From NCBI RefSeq assembly GCF_003013715.1, contig NC_072815.1, forward strand, positions 806,001-870,000: a stretch of 64,000 nt of DNA, written 5' to 3'. A program made the position numbers and the translations under genes. This document shows, piece after piece, positions 19,305 to 30,042 of the stretch (position 1 is its first letter; every line of letters starts with the position of its first letter). Under the pieces are notes generated by a model. It searched no databases, was not told where the DNA came from, and saw only the letters and a list, made by a program, of their open reading frames with translations. Source of the DNA: Candidozyma auris (Eukaryota > Ascomycota > Pichiomycetes > Serinales > Metschnikowiaceae).

Positions 19305-20969
19305 CTAATTCCCCACAACAAGTGTGCCATTTCGATCGTACATGCCCCGGTTCCGGATGTACGGATCGAGTTCGATGTAATTATCCGAGAGCATGTAGTC
19401 AAGTAAGATCTTGTCTCTCAAGTACCTGGAACTCACTTCTGGGTTGGTACTCTCGCACCACTTCTTCGTCAAATCGAAAAAGCGCATGAACAAGTCGTCG
19501 CGCTGTTCCCGAAGGCGCTTATACCTGAGGTCTTTTCTCTTTGGCGGCTTCACGTCTTCCGGCTGCGGTTCGGGATACGACACCTCGTCGGTGTCGTCAC
19601 CGCCCAAGTAGGACGGTATGTGCTCTGGGTCGATGAGTTCCACCAACTCGTCGTAGCCTTTGGTGAAATGTATTTTCGATACGACGACAGGATCAAGCCA
19701 ATTTTTGATCACATTCCAAACGGTGGAGAAAATCCATGGTGCATTATGTACAATGATGAACCCTAGACTCTCTGGGTAGTGAGCCTCAAACATGAAAGCC
19801 AAAAACTTGATGGGTGCATTATCTGCATTCTTCAAAGAGAATCCCGTCAAGTCAAAAATGATGGTGAAGGCGTCAACGGAATCGTAGATTTCTCGAGAGA
19901 AAAGCCGACACCATTCGATCATCACGGTAGCAAAACGCTCTGTTTCATGCAACGGGGAATCGTGTGCAAAGTGCTTGCGGGACTGAAACATGAACAAGGG
20001 ATTCCCATATCTGTCGTGCCCACGAATGAAAGATTTACCTGTAGTCAAATTCTTTATAAAGCCCTTATTTTCTCCATTGTAGAACGACGGCCCGTCTGAT
20101 TCTCGCACCCACTGCTCAGCAGGGTATTCTGTCATTTTCCACACCATGGACTTAGCAAGCATGTTGATTGTGTCTTCAACATTAAGTTTGCGGGCTCGGC
20201 AATAACGAAGAACCAAATTATCTAGAAGACCGTTTTTCACCGAATTTACAATCCCAGCATGCACGGTCTTCGCCTTGCTTTTGTTGCCCACAGTATGTAC
20301 GCTTACACTCGACTTGACTGACTTGAGCGAAAAGCTCTTCTTTTGACGCAAAGAATTTTGTAGCAGCTGCACTGGATGGGAATTGGCTGTATGGAAGCTT
20401 TCTGACGAGCTCATCGACTCCTTCTCTAACGTAGAATCGTCCGAGTAGTTGTATTCCTCGAGTGGTTCCTTCTTCTCATTGTACGCTAGCTGGTGAATGT
20501 TGCAATACACATGCCTTGTATGATCACAAGGTTTCGTCACTGGACTATATTCTTCGCGGTAGCCATTTGTCAAGGCGTTTCTTCGCTGCGTCAGCACCTT
20601 CTTTGGTGCCAGTGCTTTCCCTGGGAAGATAGTCCACTTGGACTTGTTCTGCTTCTTCTTCACACTCGCGGATGACTTGACCGTGGACTGCGCAGTCAAC
20701 GCTGTAGATGGCGTTGAGAGCATCGAGCCACCAGCCGATGAAACACTTGTCGCCGAGGATATCTGCATCTTTTCATTTTCCTCCACGATCGACAGGGCCA
20801 CAAACAGCTCTGGCAACGAGATATCATCATTTGTTAAAGAGATGTCGTAGCCCCACAGCTTCAATAGAGTCGCCCAGCACTGTTTTAGCGCTATTTCTTG
20901 CTTGGGATCGAGACTTTGAATCCTTCCCGGGCGGTACTTGATCTCCGACGGGTATACTGACGGATACAT
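19305..20969 (-). CDS. CSR1: CRAL-TRIO phosphatidylinositol transfer protein Csr1
   Basis: A 554-residue Sec14-like protein. Csr1/Sfh2 exchanges phosphatidylinositol and other lipids between membranes. The N terminus has DPKQEIALKQCWATLLKLWG, matching the Csr1 N terminus. A low-complexity linker (about 70-230) is longer than in S. cerevisiae (408 residues total). The CRAL-TRIO-N and lipid-binding domains occupy about 245-470, with AHYPESLGFIIVHNAPWIFS and NWLDPVVVSKIHFTKGYDEL almost superposable on Csr1. The C terminus (ELDPYIRNRGMYDRNGTLVV) is diagnostic. Start chosen at ATG 20967-20969 (MYPSVYPSE); the frame upstream of it is basic and hydrophobic, without similarity, though a second upstream start cannot be excluded. 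It lies 202 bp beyond the CTI6 start, same strand. Confidence 0.9.
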   Translation of the reverse strand: MYPSVYPSEIKYRPGRIQSLDPKQEIALKQCWATLLKLWGYDISLTNDDISLPELFVALSIVEENEKMQISSATSVSSAGGSMLSTPSTALTAQSTVKSSASVKKKQNKSKWTIFPGKALAPKKVLTQRRNALTNGYREEYSPVTKPCDHTRHVYCNIHQLAYNEKKEPLEEYNYSDDSTLEKESMSSSESFHTANSHPVQLLQNSLRQKKSFSLKSVKSSVSVHTVGNKSKAKTVHAGIVNSVKNGLLDNLVLRYCRARKLNVEDTINMLAKSMVWKMTEYPAEQWVRESDGPSFYNGENKGFIKNLTTGKSFIRGHDRYGNPLFMFQSRKHFAHDSPLHETERFATVMIEWCRLFSREIYDSVDAFTIIFDLTGFSLKNADNAPIKFLAFMFEAHYPESLGFIIVHNAPWIFSTVWNVIKNWLDPVVVSKIHFTKGYDELVELIDPEHIPSYLGGDDTDEVSYPEPQPEDVKPPKRKDLRYKRLREQRDDLFMRFFDLTKKWCESTNPEVSSRYLRDKILLDYMLSDNYIELDPYIRNRGMYDRNGTLVVGN

Positions 20970-21702
20970 TTTGGGTAGTTTGAGGTGTGAGCGGGATGGG
21001 AATGTGATATAGGTCTTCAGAATTAGACGCACTTATGCGCAGGACAAAACCCGACAGACTTAAACGGTCGGAAACCTAGAAGGAGGCTTTGGCTTGCGCC
21101 ACCTAAATAATATCCGAAGAGCAAAAGAGCACACGAACAGCGTTAAGGTGCACATCTTTATCCTTCGTGGTTTCTTCACATGAAAAGGTCTCATTTGGCC
21201 AGCTGCTCAGCTGACTTTTTGATCCGCGGTGCTGGTGCCTTGCATTGCTGCCAGCGCGGCTCAAAAGAATGAGACCGACGAATTGTTCCGCCTATTTAGG
21301 AAATATTGCTTGTGAATGTTCTAGACAATGAAGCTTTCCTTTCATCGCTCGAATGACTCTGGAAGCTTTGTTCTTTCGAGCGATGCTGTCTATGGATATC
21401 TTCTTATCGACAACTTGATTCTGGACATATCGTTGCTGCGCTTTCGCTTATGCTGCTGTCAAACGTCACCTTCGCTCACTCGAAAAATAAAAAAGCAACG
21501 CATTCGCAGCCATTTGGCTAGTCCCATGCTGCGACATAACTCCCACCCACCAACCCCACACTTGTCGCCACCACCACTCTTATTCCGCTTCCGATATCGT
21601 TTTTTGCCATTCTCTTGTAGACACGTGTTATCAGTCCGACACAGCATCCTGCCGTGAAACCGTTTTCGCGGAACCCAAGCCCTCTTACTATTGAAGTTGC
21701 TC
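20970..21702. other. Intergenic region between CSR1 and NUP1
   Basis: A 733-bp stretch upstream of CSR1 and downstream of NUP1. No supported gene. It contains one recurrent word near the NUP1 side. Confidence 0.45.
21503..21513 (-). promoter_or_regulatory. ATGGYTGCRAA element, CSR1-NUP1 gap
   Basis: Plus strand TTCGCAGCCAT. It is 190 bp beyond the NUP1 stop and about 535 bp upstream of CSR1. Confidence 0.55.
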
Positions 21703-24700
21703 TTATCTTCTTCTTGGACGGCGCATCTGAGCGATACGACGGCCCTGAACTGCCATAGGAGGGGTGAACAGCTGACCGGCTCCGAAAGCGCCAGGGGCGC
21801 CAGGGGCGCCAGGGGCACCAGTTCCAAACACCGGTGGGGTATTTTCTCTACTGCCCGTTCCGAGGCTGCCTGGGGCACTATTGAATTGAGCAGCTCCGGC
21901 TCCGAAACCTTGTTGAGGCTGATTCGTATTACCTCCGAAAATCGACGCTGGATTTGCCACGGCCCCGCCTGGTTGACCGGGCATTGTAGCAGCTCCTGGT
22001 GTAGAACCTCTGGAACCAAAAACACTGGAAGTATTCGCCTGACCAAACGGACTTTGAGTAGGTTGAGGTGCGGCCATGTTCGATCCAAAGTTGAATGCTG
22101 GAGCCGCTGGGGCGTTTGGATTGGGCCCGCCGAAAACTCCCGTAGTGCCTCCGAAGACTGGCTGTTGCGTAGCTCCAAAATTAAATGGTGATGCCGTGTT
22201 AGAAGGGCCACCGAACGCTGTGGCCGGCTTGGGAGCCGGCGTGTTAGAGTCACTACTAGCACCAAATATCAGCGCTGGGTCCACCGTAGCAGCCTGACCA
22301 AACGAGAATGCAGGTTTTTGTTCAGATGCATTTCCAGTGCCGGCCTGGTTGGGGATCAGAGGCGTTTCGGGTTTGCCAAATGAAAATGTGGATGCAGATG
22401 TGTTTTTCGGGTCGCCACCGAATGCCGGTGTTTGCATGGAAGGCATCTGAGTGTTGCCAAAGTTAAACGTGGGCTTTGCGCCAGCTTGACCGAACTGGAA
22501 TGGTTTTGGCGTGGTTTCCTTGGATGACACTGAGAAGGCAGGCGTAGTTTCCTTTCCCGACATTGATAAGGGCTTCGAGTCCCCCAATGGCTCTTTGGAG
22601 GAAGAAGCACCGAAATTGAAAGATGGTGACACAGACTTCGTGCCACCAAAATTGAACTTTGGGGCGTCATTTGACTCTTTTGGCTCCTCCGATTTAGGCT
22701 TATCGAATGAGAACTTTGGGGTTGTGCTAGAAGCCTTGAAGTCAAACTTAGGCGTATCTTTTTTCTCACCACCAAAAAGATTTGGTTTTTCGGAATTCTT
22801 ATTTGGTGTAAATGAAAAGGAAGGTGTAGCATTCTCCACCTTTTCCAGTGCATTATCAGACGTGCCGTCTCTCTTCGTGTCTGAGGACTCATTGGGAGTT
22901 GATGCTTTGGATTCCGTAGAGCCAAAGTTGAAAGCTGGAGCGACTTTCTTTTCAGAAGAGCCGCCAAAGCTGAACAGTGGGGTGGCTTTCTTTTCCTCTG
23001 AAGAATCGCCAAATGCAAATGCTGGAGTCACGTCCTTCTTTTCAGCAGTTCCACCAAAGCTGAACATAGGGGTGGTTTCCTTCTTCTCAGACGAGCCAAA
23101 TGAAAATGCTGGAGTCGTGCCCTTCTTTTCAGCAGTTCCACCAAAGCTAAACAGTGGGGCGGTTTCCTTTTTCTCTGCTTGGCCCCCAAAGGAAAATGCC
23201 GGGGTCGTGTCCTTCTTCTCTGAGGAGCCACTGAATGAAACTGCCGGTTTCGAACCATCCTTCTCAGTGCTTTTGCCAAAGCTGAACGCAGTTGCGGCTT
23301 CCTTTTTACTATCTGAGTCTTCAGTGGATGGCGTTTGCTCCGTAGGTACATCCGGATTAGATTGTTTGGGGGGACCAAAATGTGACTTAGAACCATCTTT
23401 TTCATCTTCACCCTCGGAAGATCTGGCCACAGTGGTGGGGGACTTGAACGAGCTCAGTTTGGCATTAGATCCAAATGAAAACTTAGGGGTATCGGCGCCC
23501 TTGTCTGATGACTTCTGCTCATCTTCATCGCGCAACCTCTTAGAGCCACCGAATAGCGGTCCGGAACTAGAACCGCCAAACGAGAATTTGGGGGGTTCCT
23601 CACCGTTATTCTCATCCTTTTTGTCATCCTCTTTGCTGTCAAGCTTCGTCTGAGACTCACCAAACGAGAACGCTGGTTTAGACGGTACGACCGATTTGTC
23701 ATCCGAGGTACCTGATTTCGAGAGGTTGAAGCTGAGCGGCTGAGTCTCGGATTTACCAAACAGAAATGCAGGCTTCTTTTCTTCAGCTTTTTCATCATTA
23801 TTCTTAGAAGCAGAAGGGTTGAACATAAAAGGAGGCTTCTTTGCTTCTGATGCATCATAGTCAATGACTCTTTTTCGCTTAGATTCTGATTCGCCTGAAG
23901 ATGTCGGAAGACCGAAAAGAGCACGCTTCCCTTCTTCCTCAGCATTTCCTGAATCAGCTTCGTTTGCTTTCTCGACACGTTTGTCATCTTCTTTCCGAGT
24001 CTGCAAAATAGATCCAAGCTTGTCCTTATTTATTTCAAGGTTGAACCCACTGCTGGGTCCAATGGATGACTCCTTGGGAGCCTTGCTCCTTGTTTCCTTC
24101 ATTTTGATTATGCTTTCGGTCTTGTCCAAGTAATCTTGATCCAAAACAGGCTTCTCATCCTTCCCATTCTTCAATATGCTATCTAGACCTGTGCGATGGT
24201 GTTTTTCCAAGCCAATCTTTGGAGATGTCTCCTGATCTGGAAATAGCGAAACAGGCTTATCTTGCTTAGGCTTGGAAAATTGAGGTTTTTGAATTTCGCC
24301 TAGATATCCATTCAAGTCAGCACCGGCAGCCGTCAGAGCTTTTGCAGTTTTCTTAGGAGCCTGTGGTTCATAGTAAAATTCACCAGAAAAAAATCCACGT
24401 GTTTTTCGCTGCCGGCGCTGTTTCTTAGCATTTGCCATTTTATTGCGTAGACTGTTGAAACTCATAGTACGCTCAAGGGTATCCACGTTTTGAGTCTGGG
24501 TAGTAGTGTCTACCTTAGTTCCACCAACCGACACGCTTCTTGTCTCATCTGGGTTCACCATGTATTTTAAACGGCTCTGTAAATATTCTGACATTTCTAC
24601 GGACCGCTTGAGCTGCAACAAATGATACCTTTCGTTTGGGTCCAAGTTGATGAATGGAGGTCTAATCAAATTACCCTCTTCGTCTTGGTACATGGGAGCA

Positions 24701-25263
24701 AACTCTGGTTGTGCCACCAAAGCGCCTCCATTGGGCTCATCCTCCATCTCGTCAGAGTTGTTGTAATCCAAATCCCGCTCCATCGTCGGTAGCAAACTCT
24801 TTCTGGGAATGCTATTCAAATTTGGAGATAAGTCCTTGAGAAATGCAGATTCGTCGTCACCATTAGCCACATAGTCTGGCACATTGGGAGGCAAAATAGA
24901 CTCTCGTCTCTCATGCTCACTGGCCACGTTGAAAACATCATTTTGCGTCTGTAAAGTCTGAGTAAGCCCCAGGTAGCCTTTCACGCAAGGAAGCTGCGTA
25001 GACATTCTAGGGACGGCCTCGTTAGCCGCTTTCAAAGATTCATGCACTGACAGTCTTCTTTTTTTCGAGACAAAATCAGTGGGAAGCAGTTCGGGTGCAT
25101 CATCGGCCTCATTGGCGAAAATGGGTTCGTTTGATTGCGATGATTCTTGTTTGGAAAACAAGCGGGAGGCTAAAGACGTGACGACGCCCAAAAACCTCCG
25201 CTTTTTCGATACAGGCGCTCCAGACAGATCTTGAACTGTCTGGGGGCTGACGGAACGCTTCAT
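21703..25263 (-). CDS. NUP1: FG-repeat nucleoporin Nup1
   Basis: A 1186-residue nuclear-basket nucleoporin. Nup1 binds the Kap95-Kap60 importin at the nuclear side of the pore. The N terminus (KKRRFLGVVTSLASRLFSKQ at about 19-38) fits the basic, amphipathic membrane-binding helix of Nup1. An acidic/charged region to about 440 precedes about 40 FSFG/FxF/FG repeats between about 440 and 1150, with Lys/Glu/Thr spacers, then an FG-rich Pro/Ala/Gly region. The C terminus GRRIAQMRRPRRR parallels the Arg-rich ending of S. cerevisiae Nup1. Length is close to the 1076 of yeast Nup1. Start is the ATG at 25261-25263; codons before it lack an ATG. An alternative would be Nup2, but no Ran-binding domain is present. 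Confidence 0.85.
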   Translation of the reverse strand: MKRSVSPQTVQDLSGAPVSKKRRFLGVVTSLASRLFSKQESSQSNEPIFANEADDAPELLPTDFVSKKRRLSVHESLKAANEAVPRMSTQLPCVKGYLGLTQTLQTQNDVFNVASEHERRESILPPNVPDYVANGDDESAFLKDLSPNLNSIPRKSLLPTMERDLDYNNSDEMEDEPNGGALVAQPEFAPMYQDEEGNLIRPPFINLDPNERYHLLQLKRSVEMSEYLQSRLKYMVNPDETRSVSVGGTKVDTTTQTQNVDTLERTMSFNSLRNKMANAKKQRRQRKTRGFFSGEFYYEPQAPKKTAKALTAAGADLNGYLGEIQKPQFSKPKQDKPVSLFPDQETSPKIGLEKHHRTGLDSILKNGKDEKPVLDQDYLDKTESIIKMKETRSKAPKESSIGPSSGFNLEINKDKLGSILQTRKEDDKRVEKANEADSGNAEEEGKRALFGLPTSSGESESKRKRVIDYDASEAKKPPFMFNPSASKNNDEKAEEKKPAFLFGKSETQPLSFNLSKSGTSDDKSVVPSKPAFSFGESQTKLDSKEDDKKDENNGEEPPKFSFGGSSSGPLFGGSKRLRDEDEQKSSDKGADTPKFSFGSNAKLSSFKSPTTVARSSEGEDEKDGSKSHFGPPKQSNPDVPTEQTPSTEDSDSKKEAATAFSFGKSTEKDGSKPAVSFSGSSEKKDTTPAFSFGGQAEKKETAPLFSFGGTAEKKGTTPAFSFGSSEKKETTPMFSFGGTAEKKDVTPAFAFGDSSEEKKATPLFSFGGSSEKKVAPAFNFGSTESKASTPNESSDTKRDGTSDNALEKVENATPSFSFTPNKNSEKPNLFGGEKKDTPKFDFKASSTTPKFSFDKPKSEEPKESNDAPKFNFGGTKSVSPSFNFGASSSKEPLGDSKPLSMSGKETTPAFSVSSKETTPKPFQFGQAGAKPTFNFGNTQMPSMQTPAFGGDPKNTSASTFSFGKPETPLIPNQAGTGNASEQKPAFSFGQAATVDPALIFGASSDSNTPAPKPATAFGGPSNTASPFNFGATQQPVFGGTTGVFGGPNPNAPAAPAFNFGSNMAAPQPTQSPFGQANTSSVFGSRGSTPGAATMPGQPGGAVANPASIFGGNTNQPQQGFGAGAAQFNSAPGSLGTGSRENTPPVFGTGAPGAPGAPGAFGAGQLFTPPMAVQGRRIAQMRRPRRR
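22918..23290 (-). repeat. FSFG repeat array within NUP1
   Basis: Coding tandem array with a unit of about 14-17 residues, pattern xFSFGG-(S/T)xEKK-(E/D/G)(T/V)(T/A)P, about eight copies. The DNA repeats are imperfect. Arrays like this recombine easily, so copy number may vary between strains. Confidence 0.75.
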
Positions 25264-25455
25264 TTGGAGCAATTGAAGGGTCGAAGTTTAGTGGGTTAAG
25301 ATGGTATATATAATAGTGCTTTAAGAAATTGGTGATGTGGTGATGACACCCGTGCACCCACTACATAAGCCGACTACAGCAAACCAAGTAGTGGGTCTAA
25401 CTTCAAATAGTCGTGAATATTATGAATCTATTAATTGTCGTAGTCTTCGTTTGGA

Positions 25456-28400
25456 CTATTGCCGCGAGATGGCCGAATCAGCGTTTGAGCGGATCGACCC
25501 TTGGTACCTGATAGAGTGGCTCGAAGATGCGTGCGCAGTAGATGCACTGTCGACTTCCCCATCAGTGTTCAAGTTGAGCATGGTACCCGAGCCTGTGAAT
25601 ATGTCATCGTCTGCGTTGTCGTAGTAGGATTGTGCTGGATTCTTGAGGCCTGTGATTGGGTCGTTCTTGGCTACTTCATCGATCTCCTTGATGAGTTTGA
25701 TCATGGAGTTCTCACCAAAGTTGATACCATACAGCACTTTGATGGGAATAATGCCTTGGACCCAAGCGTCCACGATCCTAGCTCGCTGTTTGGTGGCGAG
25801 CCTTGATATAGGAAACTCTCCCCTTTTTATGAACGCAACAATGTCGATGATTATGTGGTGCTTGCTGAATACCGTGTTGACAATTAGAGGTACCAACGCT
25901 GCTAGGTTTTTCGTCTTTTTGGACTCACACACAGCGATGGTGAAATCGGAGGCCTTGAAAACACACGAGCCATTTGTATAAATATCTGGATGACAAGATT
26001 CTATCGTCGCTTCAATGTCGATCGGAAAATGATGCAAGCCCATCACCTCAAATGTATCGGAAATCTTGCCCAAAACGAATAAAGGTTGGAATGAAGACGT
26101 CTCCTCTTTTGCGTTCCCGTTGTGCGAGTTTTTGGAAATATTTATATGATGAAGGAACCCTAAATCACCGGTTCTGAGATACGTCATGTCAGGGTTACCA
26201 TCAACGATCTTTCCCAAGAATTGGCGAGAGGTGAACTGATCAATTGGGCCCCTAGGACCATTCGTGAACGACGTAACATTTGCCTCTGAGCAAACCCAAA
26301 TTTCACCAAACTCCCCTTCCTTGCACAATTTGCAAGTCTCTGGATTGACAATCGCAACCTCGGTGCAGACGGGAACAACACCCGAATCCTGAATTCTAAG
26401 TGCATTGGGAAATTCAAGTTGATTCACAATCGATACGTAACCTTGCCTCAAAGCAACAGGATCAAGGTAAAGATCAACTGGTGCCACCGTCATGTAGCAC
26501 CGAGTTGAGATTATTGGATTGAAGCAGTGGGTGTAGACCGCAGATGCAGCTGCAGCACTGAGTTTGATAGGCTGGAATACCTTTGCAATTTTCTTGAGTA
26601 AGTCAATTTCAACTCGATTCTCCGTGCTTATCATCATGTTTTTCAAATATGAAAGATTGAAACCCTTTGGAGTAAACCTAGTCACCGCGTACTTGAGCAT
26701 TTGCTCCGTGACAAAGACATCTTTGACCTTATACTTCGCTAAAGACAAAAAGAAAGCCAAAGGGTTTTCAGCGAAATTAACGGGCGAGCTTAAGTACGTG
26801 GTTGTGCCCAAGAATACACCTAAAAGACACGCCTGGACGAAGCCAATGCCAGCCGAATGCCTCACACACCCCACGATAGACGATTTTGAACTGAGATTGC
26901 AGGTTTCTTTGAACACTTTGCAAATGCTGACAATGTTCTTGTGACTGAGGCAGGCGCCAACTCTATAATGATCCGAGGTAAAGTGCAACCAAACTAGACT
27001 AGTGGTCGTTTCGTCTCTGAACCTTGAGTCTGATTGATATTTAGCAATCTTGGCATTAAGAGATGCTGTGTTGGAAACCTTATTGATCTTGCTTGTGCTC
27101 TTAATCTTTAAAGCTCGTTGTCTTCTGTGGTTCATCTTTTTGAGAGCATCAGCCACAGGTCCATTCTTCATATACTTCTCGACATCTTCATTAACAAAGA
27201 CTTCCTGAATGTCGAAGTCCTTTACAACTCCTACAAAGGCGGGGAAGTCCTCACCAATTCTGTTTGAGTCAAAGGGAAGCATTGGTATCGGGATGATACC
27301 GAGCATGAAACAGGCATAAACAGCAACAATGAAGTCTTCAGAGAGCGAGTACATCAATATGACATACTCGCCACTCCTTAAACTTGTTTTGGTCATTATG
27401 TGGTTACACATAGCATAGACACGAAGCTCAAATTTTTTCCAAGTCAACGGTTTCAGACTGCTTTTGCCACTGGGATCAATGTTCTGAAATGCAATGCTGT
27501 CTCCAGAGTGAGCGACACGAAACTTCAATATATCCACAATGGACTTAAAGTCGGTGAGTGGAGCACCTGTCTTGTCATCGACAGACTTTTCTCTGTAGTC
27601 TATGGAGGTGATTTGAGGCATGAAGTTTGATAAGGAGGCGCTTCGGAGTTCAGATGCGTAAGGTGACCATATTCCTCCCAAAACATCTTCACCATGAGGT
27701 AACATACTTATCGACTGGCGAACAAAGAATTTAACAAACTCAGCTCGCAAAGTTCCCTCAAAAAACCGCTTCTTACACAACATGTTGGCAATTTCTAAAC
27801 CACCACTTCTCATGATTTTTGGAAGAGTGTCACAGTCGACAACTACCACACAGTATAGGCGAAGAAAGTGATGTTTGTTGAGAGTATCGAAACATTTTTG
27901 AGCAATGGCATTCAATACCGGCTCGTTCAACGGGGCTGCAGCATAATCAATCTTATCTCTCTTCGTTCCCGAGGTTGAAGACAGGTCGGAGTCATCAATA
28001 ATTCTTCGTATCACCTCGGCTTCCACAATTGCCACCGGCAAGTATTCGTTCCCTATGAACACGTCGAAAATGGTGCAGTCGTAAACCTCTCTAACTTCAC
28101 TGGCTAAAGTGGCGAGTAAATGAGAAACATAGTGGTAGCGGGTTCCATTGTCGACATGAAGTTCTTTTTTAAGTCTCTTATGAATCTTTTGGTCAATCCA
28201 GCTGACCCTCTGTCTAATCCTATCCTCATAGAGCCCCAAAACGTAGACCTTTCCGGCATGGGTAAAACCCAAGAGACCAGTTCGAAGAAATTCTTGCTCC
28301 ATCGTTCCATCTGCATTTCGACATTTGGCATGAAAAATCTGCCTTGATTCTCTTTTAAGGCCATAAAATCCTCCCGACAAACAAGGACTGTCAACCCATA

Positions 28401-30042
28401 TTTCACCAAGTTCCCCTTTTTCGACCACGGACGACGTCTCTGGATTTACCACCGCTAAAGTCGCATCCGGTAACGGATAACCAAAAGCATCTACCCTCAA
28501 TGAGTCACTAGAGCGCTCCTCCATCTCAGATACATCAGTCTCAAGTATTTTTACAGTGTTTCGTAAGAGAGCTTCTTTTTCTATCATGACAGAAGAAATC
28601 TCGTCCGTAGTCTTGAAATTAGGTCCGAGACCCAATTTTTCTCCTCCACCGACCCAATCACGCATGGATATCACCATACCACCGTATTCACTAAGAGTGA
28701 GCATCGGTATGATAGCATTGCGAGGTTGCTGACACCCTAATGGTTTGAGATAACGCTCGGCGAGTACTTCTAATAGCTCTCCATCAACAGAAAGTGCATT
28801 AATGAGAACCCATTTGATTGTGGAAAAATCAACACGCTGAGTTTTAGAAAAATAACGAGTGGTGTTGGGCGACAGTTGGTAGTCATAGGTGACTCTCTTG
28901 AGCCCCAAAAAGTCTGCAAGTAAGAGGTTCGCCCGTGTTTTAGAGATTATATGGGCGTAGAGGCCTTGCACTTCCATGACCTTGGGTGGCGCCCAAACAA
29001 GCATGTTGCCAGAGTACACTGTGAACATGATACCCACAATGAGGCCAATGGAGATTCGGAGATCAACCGTGGCCAAAAAAGTTCTTTTCCCTCTTCGTGG
29101 AGAGCTGAGCGGTTGTTTGAGCGAGTAACCAGAGTCCGGTAAACTCAGTAAGGACATATCTAGGCAGTTCATCTGATGAAGAATATTGCAGTGACTGATC
29201 TCGATGCCTCTTAACTCACCCACGGGAGATCTTGAAAACTCCAAGTAGGCCAGTTCGTTTTTCCCAGCCAAGTGTTCATCTTTCTTAGCTGATTTACCAA
29301 ACACATTCTCGATATCGGAACGTTTTGCAGAGCCCAACTCAGTGGTACGCAACCTAATTACCTTGGGCGGCCATGTGATTTTTTGATTTGTAGCCGAGAT
29401 TCTTTCGATTTCTTTCAGCACAGACTCAGACATGAGGACAAACGAGGTCGACGTCAACGTTATGATCTCAAACATCTCTTGGAGCGAAACATCCTGGTGG
29501 ATAGGAATTGCTGAGACTCGAGCCATAAAACAGCCATAAAGTGCCACTGCAAACTCACAAACCTCTCCGTCTTTGTATAAAAGCACAGCGTTGTCGTTGG
29601 GTTTTAGCTGGTGCCTGTGTTTGAGGTCAGAGGCCACTTTGGTAGCCTTCAAGTAAAGCTTTTCCCAGGAAATTGACAGCTGCTCCTTCCCTTTCGAGTC
29701 AAGAACCTGAAATGCTAGATCCTGTTTATACAACGACGCTCTTTCTTTCAATATTTTCGCCAACGACTGCTTGATAAAACTGTCACTGTCGGCCCGCTTA
29801 CGAGGCATCAACACTTTTTCAAGCAGCTCCGCATCCAACGGCCTTGCATTCTGCTGCTTCTGGTGGAGCTTGTTCACCTGCTTCATAATCTCCTCTCTCC
29901 GGTTAATGTATGTCCATTGGTCAATGGTTTTGTTCACATAGAAGTCTTCTTCTAGCTTCTGAAGAAGCATCATCATATCTAGCGGAAGGTCCCTCAGGCC
30001 CATAAACTGGGGCCCGCTTGGCACCCTCTCGTGGTCTTCCAT
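25456..30042 (-). CDS. CMR2: DIP2-like FAAL-fold protein
   Basis: A 1528-residue protein related to S. cerevisiae Cmr2/YOR093C and animal DIP2. It has an N-terminal DMAP1-binding-like helical part (about 1-110, DLPLDMMMLLQKLEEDF) and two AMP-binding (acyl-adenylate) modules at about 115-700 and 855-1440. The first has LAYLEFSRSPVGELRGIEISHCNI and the second LVWLHFTSDHYRVGACLSHKNI. These replace the glycine-rich P-loop of active ligases, a known trait of the group. Yeast Dip2 controls a subset of diacylglycerols and localises to mitochondria and vacuoles. The C-terminal 60 residues are Ser/Asn-rich. ATG at 30040-30042 (MEDHERVP) is taken as start; it fits the family N terminus. Tandem with NUP1, 192 bp apart. 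Confidence 0.85.
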   Translation of the reverse strand: MEDHERVPSGPQFMGLRDLPLDMMMLLQKLEEDFYVNKTIDQWTYINRREEIMKQVNKLHQKQQNARPLDAELLEKVLMPRKRADSDSFIKQSLAKILKERASLYKQDLAFQVLDSKGKEQLSISWEKLYLKATKVASDLKHRHQLKPNDNAVLLYKDGEVCEFAVALYGCFMARVSAIPIHQDVSLQEMFEIITLTSTSFVLMSESVLKEIERISATNQKITWPPKVIRLRTTELGSAKRSDIENVFGKSAKKDEHLAGKNELAYLEFSRSPVGELRGIEISHCNILHQMNCLDMSLLSLPDSGYSLKQPLSSPRRGKRTFLATVDLRISIGLIVGIMFTVYSGNMLVWAPPKVMEVQGLYAHIISKTRANLLLADFLGLKRVTYDYQLSPNTTRYFSKTQRVDFSTIKWVLINALSVDGELLEVLAERYLKPLGCQQPRNAIIPMLTLSEYGGMVISMRDWVGGGEKLGLGPNFKTTDEISSVMIEKEALLRNTVKILETDVSEMEERSSDSLRVDAFGYPLPDATLAVVNPETSSVVEKGELGEIWVDSPCLSGGFYGLKRESRQIFHAKCRNADGTMEQEFLRTGLLGFTHAGKVYVLGLYEDRIRQRVSWIDQKIHKRLKKELHVDNGTRYHYVSHLLATLASEVREVYDCTIFDVFIGNEYLPVAIVEAEVIRRIIDDSDLSSTSGTKRDKIDYAAAPLNEPVLNAIAQKCFDTLNKHHFLRLYCVVVVDCDTLPKIMRSGGLEIANMLCKKRFFEGTLRAEFVKFFVRQSISMLPHGEDVLGGIWSPYASELRSASLSNFMPQITSIDYREKSVDDKTGAPLTDFKSIVDILKFRVAHSGDSIAFQNIDPSGKSSLKPLTWKKFELRVYAMCNHIMTKTSLRSGEYVILMYSLSEDFIVAVYACFMLGIIPIPMLPFDSNRIGEDFPAFVGVVKDFDIQEVFVNEDVEKYMKNGPVADALKKMNHRRQRALKIKSTSKINKVSNTASLNAKIAKYQSDSRFRDETTTSLVWLHFTSDHYRVGACLSHKNIVSICKVFKETCNLSSKSSIVGCVRHSAGIGFVQACLLGVFLGTTTYLSSPVNFAENPLAFFLSLAKYKVKDVFVTEQMLKYAVTRFTPKGFNLSYLKNMMISTENRVEIDLLKKIAKVFQPIKLSAAAASAVYTHCFNPIISTRCYMTVAPVDLYLDPVALRQGYVSIVNQLEFPNALRIQDSGVVPVCTEVAIVNPETCKLCKEGEFGEIWVCSEANVTSFTNGPRGPIDQFTSRQFLGKIVDGNPDMTYLRTGDLGFLHHINISKNSHNGNAKEETSSFQPLFVLGKISDTFEVMGLHHFPIDIEATIESCHPDIYTNGSCVFKASDFTIAVCESKKTKNLAALVPLIVNTVFSKHHIIIDIVAFIKRGEFPISRLATKQRARIVDAWVQGIIPIKVLYGINFGENSMIKLIKEIDEVAKNDPITGLKNPAQSYYDNADDDIFTGSGTMLNLNTDGEVDSASTAHASSSHSIRYQGSIRSNADSAISRQ